Assembly (NCBI GenBank): GCA_965208775.1
Contig: OZ242360.1
Location: 2,356,001-2,420,000 of the forward strand
From: JAPOVO01 sp026708165
Lineage (GTDB): Bacteria > Chloroflexota > UBA11872 > VXNJ01
Reading direction: 5' to 3'
DNA: 64,000 nt
The position numbers and the translations under genes are program-made. Shown one piece after another: positions 42,616 to 51,134 of this stretch (its first letter is position 1; each line of letters starts with the position of its first letter). Under the pieces are notes generated by a model. It made no database searches. It was not told the DNA's origin and worked only from the letters and a program-made list of their open reading frames with translations.

Positions 42616-43013
42616 CAGCTTCGCTTCTCGTCGGGCTTCTGACCGAGCACCACCGAGCCGATGACGCTGACGGCCGCCATGATCAGTGCTCCGAGAACCA
42701 CGTAGAGGAAGCTGTCGACCTGTATAGCCTCGATGAAGACATCGGCCAACCAGAACATGAGCGCACCGATCAGGAAGTGGGTAAGTCCCAACGTAGCGAG
42801 CGTGAGCAGGCACTTGATCGGGCCGAGCATCGCGTTGAGCGCGGGGCGCACGAGTGAATTCAACGCGGCCAGGACTGCCGCGAAACCGGCGGCAGTGGAC
42901 CAGTATTCGGGGGTGTCGCTTGGAGGAAGTGTTACATGCGGGTTCAAGACGGCCGAAACGAGCACGATCCCGAGAAAGCCCGAGGCCCACTGAACGAGTA
43001 ACCGTCTAAGCAT
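42615..43013 (-). CDS. small membrane protein, phage-holin-family-IV-like
   Basis: This 132-residue protein has four predicted helices (around 8-24, 42-60, 65-88 and 100-122). The LAALNSLVRPALNAMLGPIKCLLTL segment is typical of the chromosomal 'phage holin family' (PF04020-like) proteins, which are common outside phages and of unknown role. Stop overlaps the start of the nuclease gene by one base, which does not prove functional linkage. Confidence 0.75.
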   Translation of the reverse strand: MLRRLLVQWASGFLGIVLVSAVLNPHVTLPPSDTPEYWSTAAGFAAVLAALNSLVRPALNAMLGPIKCLLTLATLGLTHFLIGALMFWLADVFIEAIQVDSFLYVVLGALIMAAVSVIGSVVLGQKPDEKRS

Positions 43014-43081
43014 TTTCAGGGAACGCAGGCGATGGCATTCAATCCGGGCTACGGAGCGGGTTCTTCAGAAATTGTCTCCGG

Positions 43082-43969
43082 CTATTTTCGCACTTCGACG
43101 CCAGCGGACTGCTCCAGCGGCTTGATAATGGCCACCATATCTTTGGCGCCCAGACCAAACGCTTGCCCCTCCCTGGCCATAAACTCAGCCATTTCGCCCA
43201 CGAGCATTCGAATCCCAAGGTCGCGTGCCTGCGTGGTTCCCAGCGCGAGGTCCTTGGTCAGCAGGTCGAGGCTGAACTGCGCGTCAAAGTCGTTGTTGAG
43301 GATCATGGTGCCTATATTGCGTTCCATGACCTTTCCACCGGATGACGAACCCATAAGCACTTCCAAAAGCTGAGCGGGATCAATGCCGTATTTCGTTGCG
43401 GCGACGAACGCCTCGCAGCAGACGGCGAGAGTGCCGCCGAGTATGACCTGATTGGCGAGCTTGGCGGCCGATCCGCAGCCGGACGCGCCCATGTGATGGA
43501 TAGTGGTGCCAAGGGTCTCGAGGATCGGCATTGCGCGCTCGAAGTCGGCCAGATCGCCTCCGACCATGATTGCAAGCGTTGCCGCTTGGGCGCCGGTTGG
43601 GCCGCCGCTTATGGGCGCGTCCAGATATCCGATTCCCCGCGATTTGGCGGCATCGTAAATGCGGCGCGAAGTGTCAGGTCCGTTGGTGCTGAAGTCCAGG
43701 ATCAGCGACCCTGGGGAGGCGGCTTCAACCACGCCACCGTCGCCGAGGAATACGTCCTCGCAAACATCGGGCGTCAGCAGACACGCCATCGTCACGTCGC
43801 AGGCCGCCGCAAGCTCGGCGGGCGACGCGGCGCGCTCGGCCCCACCGGCGATCAGGTCGTCGGCCTTCGAGGCCGTGCGGTTGTAGACGACGACTTGGTA
43901 GCCGGCGGCCAGGAGATTGGCGGCCATAGGAAGGCCCATATGTCCCAGACCGATAAATCCAACTTTCAT
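43082..43969 (-). CDS. beta-hydroxyacid dehydrogenase (3-hydroxyisobutyrate dehydrogenase family)
   Basis: This is a 295-residue NAD(P)-dependent dehydrogenase. N-terminal nucleotide loop is GFIGLGHMGLPMA; the substrate loop is DAPISGGPTGAQ near 118-128, and the catalytic Lys is 170 in SAAKLANQ. Substrate could be 3-hydroxyisobutyrate, tartronate semialdehyde or a related short acid. ATG at 43969, preceded by about 100 bases to the dnaE stop. Confidence 0.9.
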   Translation of the reverse strand: MKVGFIGLGHMGLPMAANLLAAGYQVVVYNRTASKADDLIAGGAERAASPAELAAACDVTMACLLTPDVCEDVFLGDGGVVEAASPGSLILDFSTNGPDTSRRIYDAAKSRGIGYLDAPISGGPTGAQAATLAIMVGGDLADFERAMPILETLGTTIHHMGASGCGSAAKLANQVILGGTLAVCCEAFVAATKYGIDPAQLLEVLMGSSSGGKVMERNIGTMILNNDFDAQFSLDLLTKDLALGTTQARDLGIRMLVGEMAEFMAREGQAFGLGAKDMVAIIKPLEQSAGVEVRK

Positions 43970-44074
43970 CCGTTCAAACCTCCGAAGTCGGGCGAGTCGA
44001 TCAGAAGCGAGTGTGGAGAATGGCGTGACGGCTGCAATTCGCAGCGCGCAAGATTGTGAGCAATCCTCGGCCTG

Positions 44075-47000
44075 TCAGACCGCCGCCTTGCCGCCTGATC
44101 GGGACATCTCCACCGATCCTGCTCCGAAGGCCTCTTCAAGCCGGGCTGCAAGCTGGCCGCTGGCGGCAACGCGGCGACGCCAGCGCAATCTCGTATTTTC
44201 TCCGCCGCCTTTGACCAATAGCTGCAATTCAGTCTCGCCCGGGAATCCGGCAGACGTTTGGTCCAAGGCCTCGAGCAGTTTTGTGTCACGGTCGAAATCG
44301 CCGGTCTTGTTAAGCGTGACGATAACGGCGTCGACCGCCGCAGACCCGTTTGTCCCGCCATTTTGGAGGGGAGTATCGTCGGGAGGTGGCTGGGTGGGAG
44401 GCGCTGAACTGTCGGGCGCTTGGACCGGAGGTTCGGGCGCGGGGGCGCTGATCCTGGACTCGGCAGCTTGCGGCGGCGCGGTTTCGTATGGTTGAGGCTC
44501 CGCTGAGCCGTTGGCGCTGTAGTCGATCGAAAACTCTCGAATCAAGCCACCGTTGCCGACCAACAATCTGGATTCGCGGTCATCCGCTTCGATCTCGCCG
44601 GAAGCTATGACGACGTTGCCATCGACGATGTGCTCGCGGTGGTTCTGGAAAGCACGCGGGAATACGGTCACCCCAATCGAGCCGTCGGGCGCCTCCAAGG
44701 TGAACGAGGCCATCTCCGCCCCCTTACGCGTTGTGAAAACCCGAATGCTTCCGACCTGTCCGCCGAGCGTGACTCCGGTCTGGCCGTTGTGGGCTTCGCC
44801 GATCTCGCCGGGGGAGAACGAAATGGCCCTTCGCAAATCTCCCCAAACGCGGTCGATCTCGCCGCGCGTGAATGCGAATCCGAGCAACTCGATCTCCCAG
44901 AGCCGCTTACGGGCTTCGGAGGCGGGTTCGACTTTGGGGAGGGGCGGCGGCTCGGCTTTTCCTACCAGCAGCGAGTCGAACAACGTGGCGTGGCCAAGCA
45001 GTCCCTCGCGTTCGAGCCTGTTAGCCCGCTCCATAGTCGGCCCCAGAGCGCTGAGTAGAGAGTTGCGTTCGCCCAGCTCGTCGAACGCACCGGCTTTTAT
45101 GAGGCTTTCCAAGGCCCTTCTATTGAGAGTGCGTAGATCGACGCGCTCGCAGAAGTCTTGCAGCGAAGCGAACAGGCCGTCGCGCCGTGCGGCGACGATG
45201 CTCTCTATCGCCCCCCGTCCGACGTTCTTTACGGCGGTGAGTCCGTAGACGATGGCCCGTCCGTCAATGCGGAAGTCAACTTCGCTGCGTGAGATCGAGG
45301 GTGGGACGACCTCGATGCCGAAGTCCACGCATTCGGCCACGGCCGCGGCCAGCTTGCCCGCGTCGCCGCTGGCCGTGATGAAAAGCGATGCCATGTATTC
45401 GACGGGGTAGTTGGTCTTAAGATAGGCCGTCCAGTACGCCACGGTGCCGTAGAAGAAGGCGTGGGCCTTGTTGAATCCGTAACCGCCGAACGGCTCGACC
45501 AGGTCGTATATGCGGCGGGCGGTGTCAAGGTTGATTCCGTTAGCGACGGCGCCATCGATGAACTTCTCGCGCTGGATCCTCAACTCGGCGGGAATCTTCT
45601 TTCCCATCGCCTTGCGCATAACGTCGATTTCCGGCCACGTATATCCGGCCAGATCACGCGCGGCGACCAGCACCTGATCCTGATATACCATCACGCCGTG
45701 GGACTCGCGCAGGATCGGCTCCAGCTTTGGATGAAGATACCTGACCTTGGAGGGGTCCCTTTTGGCCTCGATGAACGACTCGATGTTGGCCATCGGACCG
45801 GGGCGGTAAAGGGAGACCATTGCGGCGAGGTCGTCGACAGAGGTAGGTCTGAGCTGGGTGAGATATCTGGTCATTCCGCTGCTTTCGAGCTGAAACAACC
45901 CAACAGTCCGTCCGCTGGAAAGCAGCTCGAACGTCTTGTCGTCGTCGAATGGGATGCCGGCCGGTTCCAGGTCGATACCCTGGCTTTCGCGGACGAAGTC
46001 GAGCGCGGTCGAGATCGTCCGGAAGGTCGCCAATCCGAGGAAATCCATTCGCATGAACCCGATTTGCTCAAGCGTTCCGAACTTGAATTGGGCGACCGGA
46101 TCGCCGCTCGTGCCGGATCGCATAAGCGGCACGTGCTCGACGATGGGGACATTGGCGACGACGACGCCGGCGGCGTGCACCGACGCATTTCGCGCGACGC
46201 CCTCGAGCTGCTGGGCGGTGTCGATCAGCTTTTTGATCGAGTCGTCCGACTCATAGCGGTCTCGGAGAGGTGCTACGACTTCTAGTGCGCGCCGGATGTC
46301 GAACGGGTCAACCGCGCTGAAGGGGATCGCCTTGGCGATCTCATCGACCGTGTCGTAGGGCATGTTGAGCGCACGGCCGACGTCGCGAATCGCCTGCCGG
46401 GCGGCCATTGTTCCGAACGTCGCTATCTGCGCTACGTTGTCGCGGCCGTATTTCTGGGCGACGTAGTCGATGACCTGATCCCGCCCGTCGTCAGGGAAGT
46501 CCATGTCGATGTCGGGCGGCTGCCCACGGCGGCCCTCATTGAGAAACCGCTCGAACGGAATGTTGCGCTCCAGCGGATCGATGTCGGATATGTAAAGCGC
46601 GTAGGCCACGAGGCTGCCGCCGACTGACCCGCGCGGGCCGGCGAGCATGTTGCGCCCGCGGGCGAACCTGAAGATGTCGGCATGAATAAGGAAGTAGGCG
46701 GAGAATCCCAGGTCCCGGATGATGCCAAGCTCGCGCTCGAGCCTTGCGGTGTAGCGCTCGTCGTCGGTTGAAATGCGTTCGCGGAGTCCTGCAAACGCGG
46801 TTTTCCGCAAATGCGAGTCTTCCGTTTCGCCGGCGGGGATCTCGATTTCAGGCAGCGAAATCCGCCCGAAGTCGAGGTCGAGGTTGCAGCGGTCGGCGAT
46901 TACGAGCGTGTTGAGGGCGGCTTCCGGATAATCGGCGAACGCTTCGATCATCTCCTCAGGCCCGCGCAGGTGGTAGGCGCCCTCCATCCTCATGCGGTTG

Positions 47001-47713
47001 GGAGAGTCCATGGTCGAGTTGGTGCCGATGCACAACAGAACTTCGTGGGCGTAGGAGTCTTCTTCGCGCAGGTAGTGAACGTCGTTGGTTCCGACGAGGC
47101 CTACTCCCAGGTCACGCGCGACATCCGCGAGCGTCCGGTTCAAATCGGCTTGATTCGGCCTGAGATGGTTTTGTATCTCAATGAAATAGTTGTCCTTGCC
47201 GAAGACCTCCGCATACCAGGCGGCCCGTTCGCGGGCGTCATCGGGGTTACCGTCGAGGACTGCGCGAGGCACTTCACCCGATTCGCAGCCTGACAGGCAA
47301 ATGAGGCCTCGGGAGTGCTCGGCCAGCAATTCCCGATCGATCCTGGGGCGGTAGTAGAAGCCTTCAAGCTGAGCCTTGGTGGCAAGCTGCAAGAGATTGC
47401 GATATCCGGCCTCGCTGGCGGCCAGCACCGTGAGGTGCCGGGAAGACATATCGAGTTTGCGGTCGCGGTCGTGGCGGGTGCGGGAGGCGACGTAGAACTC
47501 GCATCCGACTATCGGCTTTACGCCCTCGTCGCGCGCCGCCATGTAGAAGTCCATCGCGCCGTGCATAGCGCCGTGGTCGGTGATCGCGATGGAATCCATC
47601 CCCAATTCTTTGGTCCGGCGTATGAGGTCGGGGATCTTGCACAGCCCATCCAGGAGACTGAACTCGCTGTGAACGTGAAGGTGGGCGAAGCTCTGGGCAT
47701 GGACGCTAGACAT
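44075..47713 (-). CDS. dnaE: DNA polymerase III alpha subunit
   Basis: The replicative polymerase subunit, about 1212 residues. The PHP domain begins HLHVHSEFSLLDG and AITDHGAMHGAMDF; the catalytic Asp pair lies in PDIDMDFPDD near 400, and the finger and thumb run to about 800. The tandem helix-hairpin-helix (GFNKAHAFFYG region) and the OB domain follow. A Pro-rich linker of about 40 residues separates the OB domain from a C-terminal tau/beta-contact-like domain. The start is placed at ATG 47713, with AGG upstream; the frame opens 12 codons earlier. It is a lone gene with about 235 bases to the next gene, which is divergent. Confidence 0.97.
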   Translation of the reverse strand: MSSVHAQSFAHLHVHSEFSLLDGLCKIPDLIRRTKELGMDSIAITDHGAMHGAMDFYMAARDEGVKPIVGCEFYVASRTRHDRDRKLDMSSRHLTVLAASEAGYRNLLQLATKAQLEGFYYRPRIDRELLAEHSRGLICLSGCESGEVPRAVLDGNPDDARERAAWYAEVFGKDNYFIEIQNHLRPNQADLNRTLADVARDLGVGLVGTNDVHYLREEDSYAHEVLLCIGTNSTMDSPNRMRMEGAYHLRGPEEMIEAFADYPEAALNTLVIADRCNLDLDFGRISLPEIEIPAGETEDSHLRKTAFAGLRERISTDDERYTARLERELGIIRDLGFSAYFLIHADIFRFARGRNMLAGPRGSVGGSLVAYALYISDIDPLERNIPFERFLNEGRRGQPPDIDMDFPDDGRDQVIDYVAQKYGRDNVAQIATFGTMAARQAIRDVGRALNMPYDTVDEIAKAIPFSAVDPFDIRRALEVVAPLRDRYESDDSIKKLIDTAQQLEGVARNASVHAAGVVVANVPIVEHVPLMRSGTSGDPVAQFKFGTLEQIGFMRMDFLGLATFRTISTALDFVRESQGIDLEPAGIPFDDDKTFELLSSGRTVGLFQLESSGMTRYLTQLRPTSVDDLAAMVSLYRPGPMANIESFIEAKRDPSKVRYLHPKLEPILRESHGVMVYQDQVLVAARDLAGYTWPEIDVMRKAMGKKIPAELRIQREKFIDGAVANGINLDTARRIYDLVEPFGGYGFNKAHAFFYGTVAYWTAYLKTNYPVEYMASLFITASGDAGKLAAAVAECVDFGIEVVPPSISRSEVDFRIDGRAIVYGLTAVKNVGRGAIESIVAARRDGLFASLQDFCERVDLRTLNRRALESLIKAGAFDELGERNSLLSALGPTMERANRLEREGLLGHATLFDSLLVGKAEPPPLPKVEPASEARKRLWEIELLGFAFTRGEIDRVWGDLRRAISFSPGEIGEAHNGQTGVTLGGQVGSIRVFTTRKGAEMASFTLEAPDGSIGVTVFPRAFQNHREHIVDGNVVIASGEIEADDRESRLLVGNGGLIREFSIDYSANGSAEPQPYETAPPQAAESRISAPAPEPPVQAPDSSAPPTQPPPDDTPLQNGGTNGSAAVDAVIVTLNKTGDFDRDTKLLEALDQTSAGFPGETELQLLVKGGGENTRLRWRRRVAASGQLAARLEEAFGAGSVEMSRSGGKAAV

Positions 47714-47962
47714 CAGCCTGATTCTAGGTCGCGGGACTGTCGTAAACAAACGGTCGGGGCGGCTGATCGAAGACTAAAATCGCCGGTTTCATCCAGAGTA
47801 GGCGGCGTGATTGAGGTAGGCGATTACCTGACAGAATTGCCGGGGAGCAACTTGGCGGTTGAATACGCTGACCAGTGGGTCGAGGCGGGCTATCATAGGC
47901 CGCAACGGGGCCGTTGACCGGCATGTCTGGAGTTGTATATCCAGTGAGTGGCGAGGGGTAGT

Positions 47963-48175
47963 TTGGACGGGACATTCATCCTAATTCTGGCGGTCATTGC
48001 GATCGCGGTGATTCTGCTGCCCCGAATCCTGCCGCCGCGCGGTCCCACCTGCAATCGATGCGACGGCACAGGCTTTGTAAACGAACGATGGCCGGACCCA
48101 TCGCAACCGGGCGGCTGGCACGAACTCGAAGGCAAGTGCCCGAAGTGCAAGGGCAAGGGCAAGCTTAGGTCGTGA
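47963..48175 (+). CDS. single-span membrane protein with paired CxxC zinc ribbon
   Basis: This is a 70-residue protein. Residues 5-19 (FILILAVIAIAVILL) form an N-terminal membrane helix. The rest is cytosolic or extracytoplasmic, with two DnaJ-like knuckles, CNRCDGTG (Cys 30 and 33) and CPKCKGKG (Cys 59 and 62), likely making one zinc site. A full DnaJ domain has four such repeats. TTG at 47963 is preferred because GAGGGG sits five bases ahead; GTG 47948 gives five more residues. I do not know the function. A chaperone or thiol-redox role at the membrane is a guess. Confidence 0.6.
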   Translation: MDGTFILILAVIAIAVILLPRILPPRGPTCNRCDGTGFVNERWPDPSQPGGWHELEGKCPKCKGKGKLRS

Positions 48176-48231
48176 TCGGCAAGCAGGCTGGCGGAAGCGA
48201 TTAGCCTCCGGGCGTCCTAATCACGGATCCG

Positions 48232-49758
48232 ATTTTCGTCGGCCTCGACGCCGGCACCAGCTCGGTAAAGGCATCGGCCTATACCACGACGGGTCGATTG
48301 ATCGCTGCGAGGACGGCCGATCTCAATCTCCTTCAGCCTGAATCGGGCGCGGCCGAGCAAGACCCCGATGAGCTCTTTGATCAGGCCCTAGCCTGTCTGG
48401 CAGGCTGCGTCAGCGACGTTCGGGACGCGGGGTATTCCGAAATCGCCGCTGTCTCAGTCAGCTCGATTCTGGGTTCAGTCATTCCGCTCTCTGCGGACGG
48501 GTCGCCGTTGGGAAACGCATTGACTTGGGCCGACCTGCGCTGCTCGACGGACGCCCGGGACGCGAAATCGGCACTCGACGAGGACGACCTGTATCGGGAC
48601 ACGGGGTGCCAGATCCACTCGTTCTATGTTGGCCCCAAGATCGCCTGGCTGCGCCGCTGCCGATCTTCGGTCTTCCGGGAGGCCGCGCACTTCGTTCCGA
48701 CAAAGGGGTACCTGGTCAAGGGCCTGACCGGGGAATTGCTGATCGACCGTTCGGTCGCTTCGGGTTCAGGTCTGCTGATGCTGGACGATCCGATCTGGAA
48801 TACCGACTGGGGCGAGTATCTGGACATAGAGTCCGCAAGGCTTGGCGAGGTTGTCGAACCCTTCACGACGCTGAAGCTTCTTCCGGAAATCAGCCGGGGC
48901 ATTGGGCTGCCTGTCGGCACGCCGCTCATTATCGGCGGGTCCGACGGCACACTGTCGAGCCTGGGCGTGGGAGCCTTGCAACGGGGTCAATATGCAGCGA
49001 TGCTGGCAACAAGCGGGGCGTTTCGGACGGTGAGGCGGCAACACGCCCTGCATCCCCAAAACAAGACGTGGGCCTACTACCTGGCCGATGGGCTATGGGT
49101 GTGCGGCACGGCGGTCAGCAGCGGCGGGATCGCGTATCGATGGGTACGGGATACATTTTTCGGCGGTGAAGCTTCGGAGCTGACGGCTTCGGGAGGCGAC
49201 GGTTACGACGTGGTGAACGCTGCGGCGGCGTCGGTTCCGCGAGGGGCGGGAGGTCTGCTTGTGCTTCCGTATCTTTCGGGCGAGCGGTCGCCGAACTGGA
49301 ACGTCGATGCGCGCGGGATACTGGCGGGACTGAACCTGAGTCACGATCGACGGCATATCGCGCGGGCGGTGATGGAGGGGATATCGATTCACTTCGCGCA
49401 GGCGGCCGCCGCGCTTATGGAAGTGTGCGGCCCGCCAACCGAAATCAGAGCGACGGGCGGCTTCCGCAAGTCGGACCTCTGGACCCAGATAATGGCGGAG
49501 GCGCTTGGCCACAAACTGTCACTGCCACCCAACGTGGACGCGTCTTGCCTGGGGGCAGCGCTGCTCGCGATGCGCGCAAGCGGGGTCTTCGGATCGCTTT
49601 TCGACGCGGCCAAACTCGTTCCGATCGAAGGCGAGGTCGTTCCCGATCCGGCAGGTGTGAAACAATACGCGGACCTGTCTGATCTCCACCAAAGGGTCTA
49701 CGAATCATTGCGTCCAGATTTCGGCGAAATAGCTTCGACGGCGAATAGTGGCGATTAG
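48232..49758 (+). CDS. FGGY-family carbohydrate kinase
   Basis: This sugar kinase of about 508 residues uses ATP on a pentulose, hexulose or gluconate-like sugar. The N-terminal ATP motif GLDAGTSSVKASAY is followed by the substrate region, DLRCSTDARDA, then GGSDGTLSSLG and the C-terminal TGGFRKSDLW and ASCLGAALLAM motifs. The frame has no ATG, GTG or TTG before the ATP motif; the first normal start, TTG 48298, would remove it. I start at ATT 48232 as the least bad codon, with ATC 48220 as alternative. An in-frame TAG at 48202 limits the upstream end. The downstream MFS gene overlaps, so the two likely import and phosphorylate one sugar. Confidence 0.82.
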   Translation: MFVGLDAGTSSVKASAYTTTGRLIAARTADLNLLQPESGAAEQDPDELFDQALACLAGCVSDVRDAGYSEIAAVSVSSILGSVIPLSADGSPLGNALTWADLRCSTDARDAKSALDEDDLYRDTGCQIHSFYVGPKIAWLRRCRSSVFREAAHFVPTKGYLVKGLTGELLIDRSVASGSGLLMLDDPIWNTDWGEYLDIESARLGEVVEPFTTLKLLPEISRGIGLPVGTPLIIGGSDGTLSSLGVGALQRGQYAAMLATSGAFRTVRRQHALHPQNKTWAYYLADGLWVCGTAVSSGGIAYRWVRDTFFGGEASELTASGGDGYDVVNAAAASVPRGAGGLLVLPYLSGERSPNWNVDARGILAGLNLSHDRRHIARAVMEGISIHFAQAAAALMEVCGPPTEIRATGGFRKSDLWTQIMAEALGHKLSLPPNVDASCLGAALLAMRASGVFGSLFDAAKLVPIEGEVVPDPAGVKQYADLSDLHQRVYESLRPDFGEIASTANSGD

Positions 49759-50974
49759 GTCGCGCGCCCGCACTCTCCTGCGGGTCGCCGGCTCCAAGGA
49801 CCTCAGATATCTGATGGTCGCTTCGCTGCTGTTTTATCTGGGGTTCTCGGTCTACAACACGGTTTTCGTCAACTTCGTGGCCGAGGAGATCGGCATAAGC
49901 GCGACCGAGTTGGGGGTGCTCGAATCGGTGCGCGAAATCCCGGGGCTGCTGAGCGTCTTGATCGCGGCGGTGACGATGTGGCTGCTCGAACCAGTGCTGG
50001 CGTTCATCGCGCTGGCGGTGATGGCCATAGGAGTCATCAACTACCTGCACGTCAACGCCGTGTGGTCGCTGGTGCTGTTTTCGCTTGTCTGGAGCATCGG
50101 ATTTCACTCATGGCAGCCGCTGGCATCGTCGATGGCGCTGAGAATGGGGCCGGCGGGCGAAGAGGGCCGACGACTCGGACTGCTGCGCTCGGTGAGCAAC
50201 GTCGGCGGGCTGGCAGGCATAGCGCTGGTGTTCATCATGGTGCGGTACCTTTCGATACCGTTTAGGCCGATGTTCGTAATTGCTGGAATCGCCATTCTGG
50301 TCGGCGCGTTTGCGCTGCTTCGGATAAGCCGCATGGAGACCGTTCAGCCCCAGAAGATAGTGCTGCGGCGTCAATACTGGCTGTTTTACGTTCTCCAGTT
50401 TCTGAACGGGACCCGCCGACACATCTTCATGACGTTCGCGATCTTTGCGCTGGTGAGGGTCTATCAGACGAACCTGGAGACCATTTCAATTCTTTCGTTC
50501 ATAAATCAGATAGCGAGCGTGGGCGCGGGTTACATCGCGGGCAGATTGATAGACCGGCACGGCGAGCGAAAGGTGCTGGCGCTGGGGTTCGCGGCGTTGA
50601 CGGCGATCTTCCTGGGATATGCGTTCATCGAGGTCATCTGGATTCTCTTCGCGCTGTACGTGATCGACAACGTGATGTTCAGTTTGTCGGTCGGGATAGA
50701 CACTTACGGAAAGAAGATGCTGATACGAGAATCCGACCTGCGGCCGACGATGGTCACCGGTCAAACGATGAATCACATAGCGGCGGTAGTAGTGCCGATT
50801 ACGGGCGGCTTGCTGTGGGAGGCGTTCGGCTACTTCGTGCCCTTCGTCGCAGGGGCTGCGGTGGCGGCGATCTCGGTCTGGGCAAGTCTCCTGATTGTGA
50901 AGTCGGGTCCATCAGCGGCGGCCGCCGCTGAGCCGCCGGAGCGGGTGAAAGCACCCGAGGCTGCGGAACTATGA
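49748..50974 (+). CDS. major facilitator superfamily transporter
   Basis: This 408-residue transporter has about 12 membrane helices in two halves. The inter-helix loop GPAGEEGRRLGLLRSVSNVGG is a motif-A-like element. GTG 49748 overlaps the kinase stop by 11 bases, so transport and phosphorylation are coupled. The C-terminal 25 residues are a Pro/Ala/Glu-rich cytoplasmic tail. The substrate is likely a sugar or sugar acid by context. Confidence 0.88.
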   Translation: MAIRSRARTLLRVAGSKDLRYLMVASLLFYLGFSVYNTVFVNFVAEEIGISATELGVLESVREIPGLLSVLIAAVTMWLLEPVLAFIALAVMAIGVINYLHVNAVWSLVLFSLVWSIGFHSWQPLASSMALRMGPAGEEGRRLGLLRSVSNVGGLAGIALVFIMVRYLSIPFRPMFVIAGIAILVGAFALLRISRMETVQPQKIVLRRQYWLFYVLQFLNGTRRHIFMTFAIFALVRVYQTNLETISILSFINQIASVGAGYIAGRLIDRHGERKVLALGFAALTAIFLGYAFIEVIWILFALYVIDNVMFSLSVGIDTYGKKMLIRESDLRPTMVTGQTMNHIAAVVVPITGGLLWEAFGYFVPFVAGAAVAAISVWASLLIVKSGPSAAAAAEPPERVKAPEAAEL

Positions 50975-51073
50975 GCCGGAGATCGGGTAAGCCCGCCGAC
51001 AACTAGCCGACAAACTTTCGTCCCGCATACCCAGCCCTCGTATTTGAGCCGATGTCGGCCCTTTTGGTGTATG

Positions 51074-51109
51074 CTCTACCAGATGTAGAGGACACAGGGG
51101 GGCTGTCCT
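51074..51109 (+). other. two overlapping hairpins in the giant-protein leader
   Basis: CTCTAC (51074-51079) can pair with GTAGAG (51085-51090). AGGACA (51089-51094) can pair with TGTCCT (51104-51109). The two share bases 51089-51090, so they are mutually exclusive or strained. The ATG lies 25 bases further down. Confidence 0.35.
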
Positions 51110-51134
51110 GCCTGGCGCGCTACATATTGTAGTA

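Noticed and set aside
42615..43013. Holin-like gene as a prophage remnant
   Set aside because: No lysin, integrase or phage structural gene is near; this holin-like family is common in ordinary chromosomes.
48176..48231. TAG-interrupted upstream part of the FGGY kinase as a pseudogene
   Set aside because: The ATP motif and everything downstream are intact, and the TAG at 48202 lies before the expected N-terminus, so only the start codon is in doubt.
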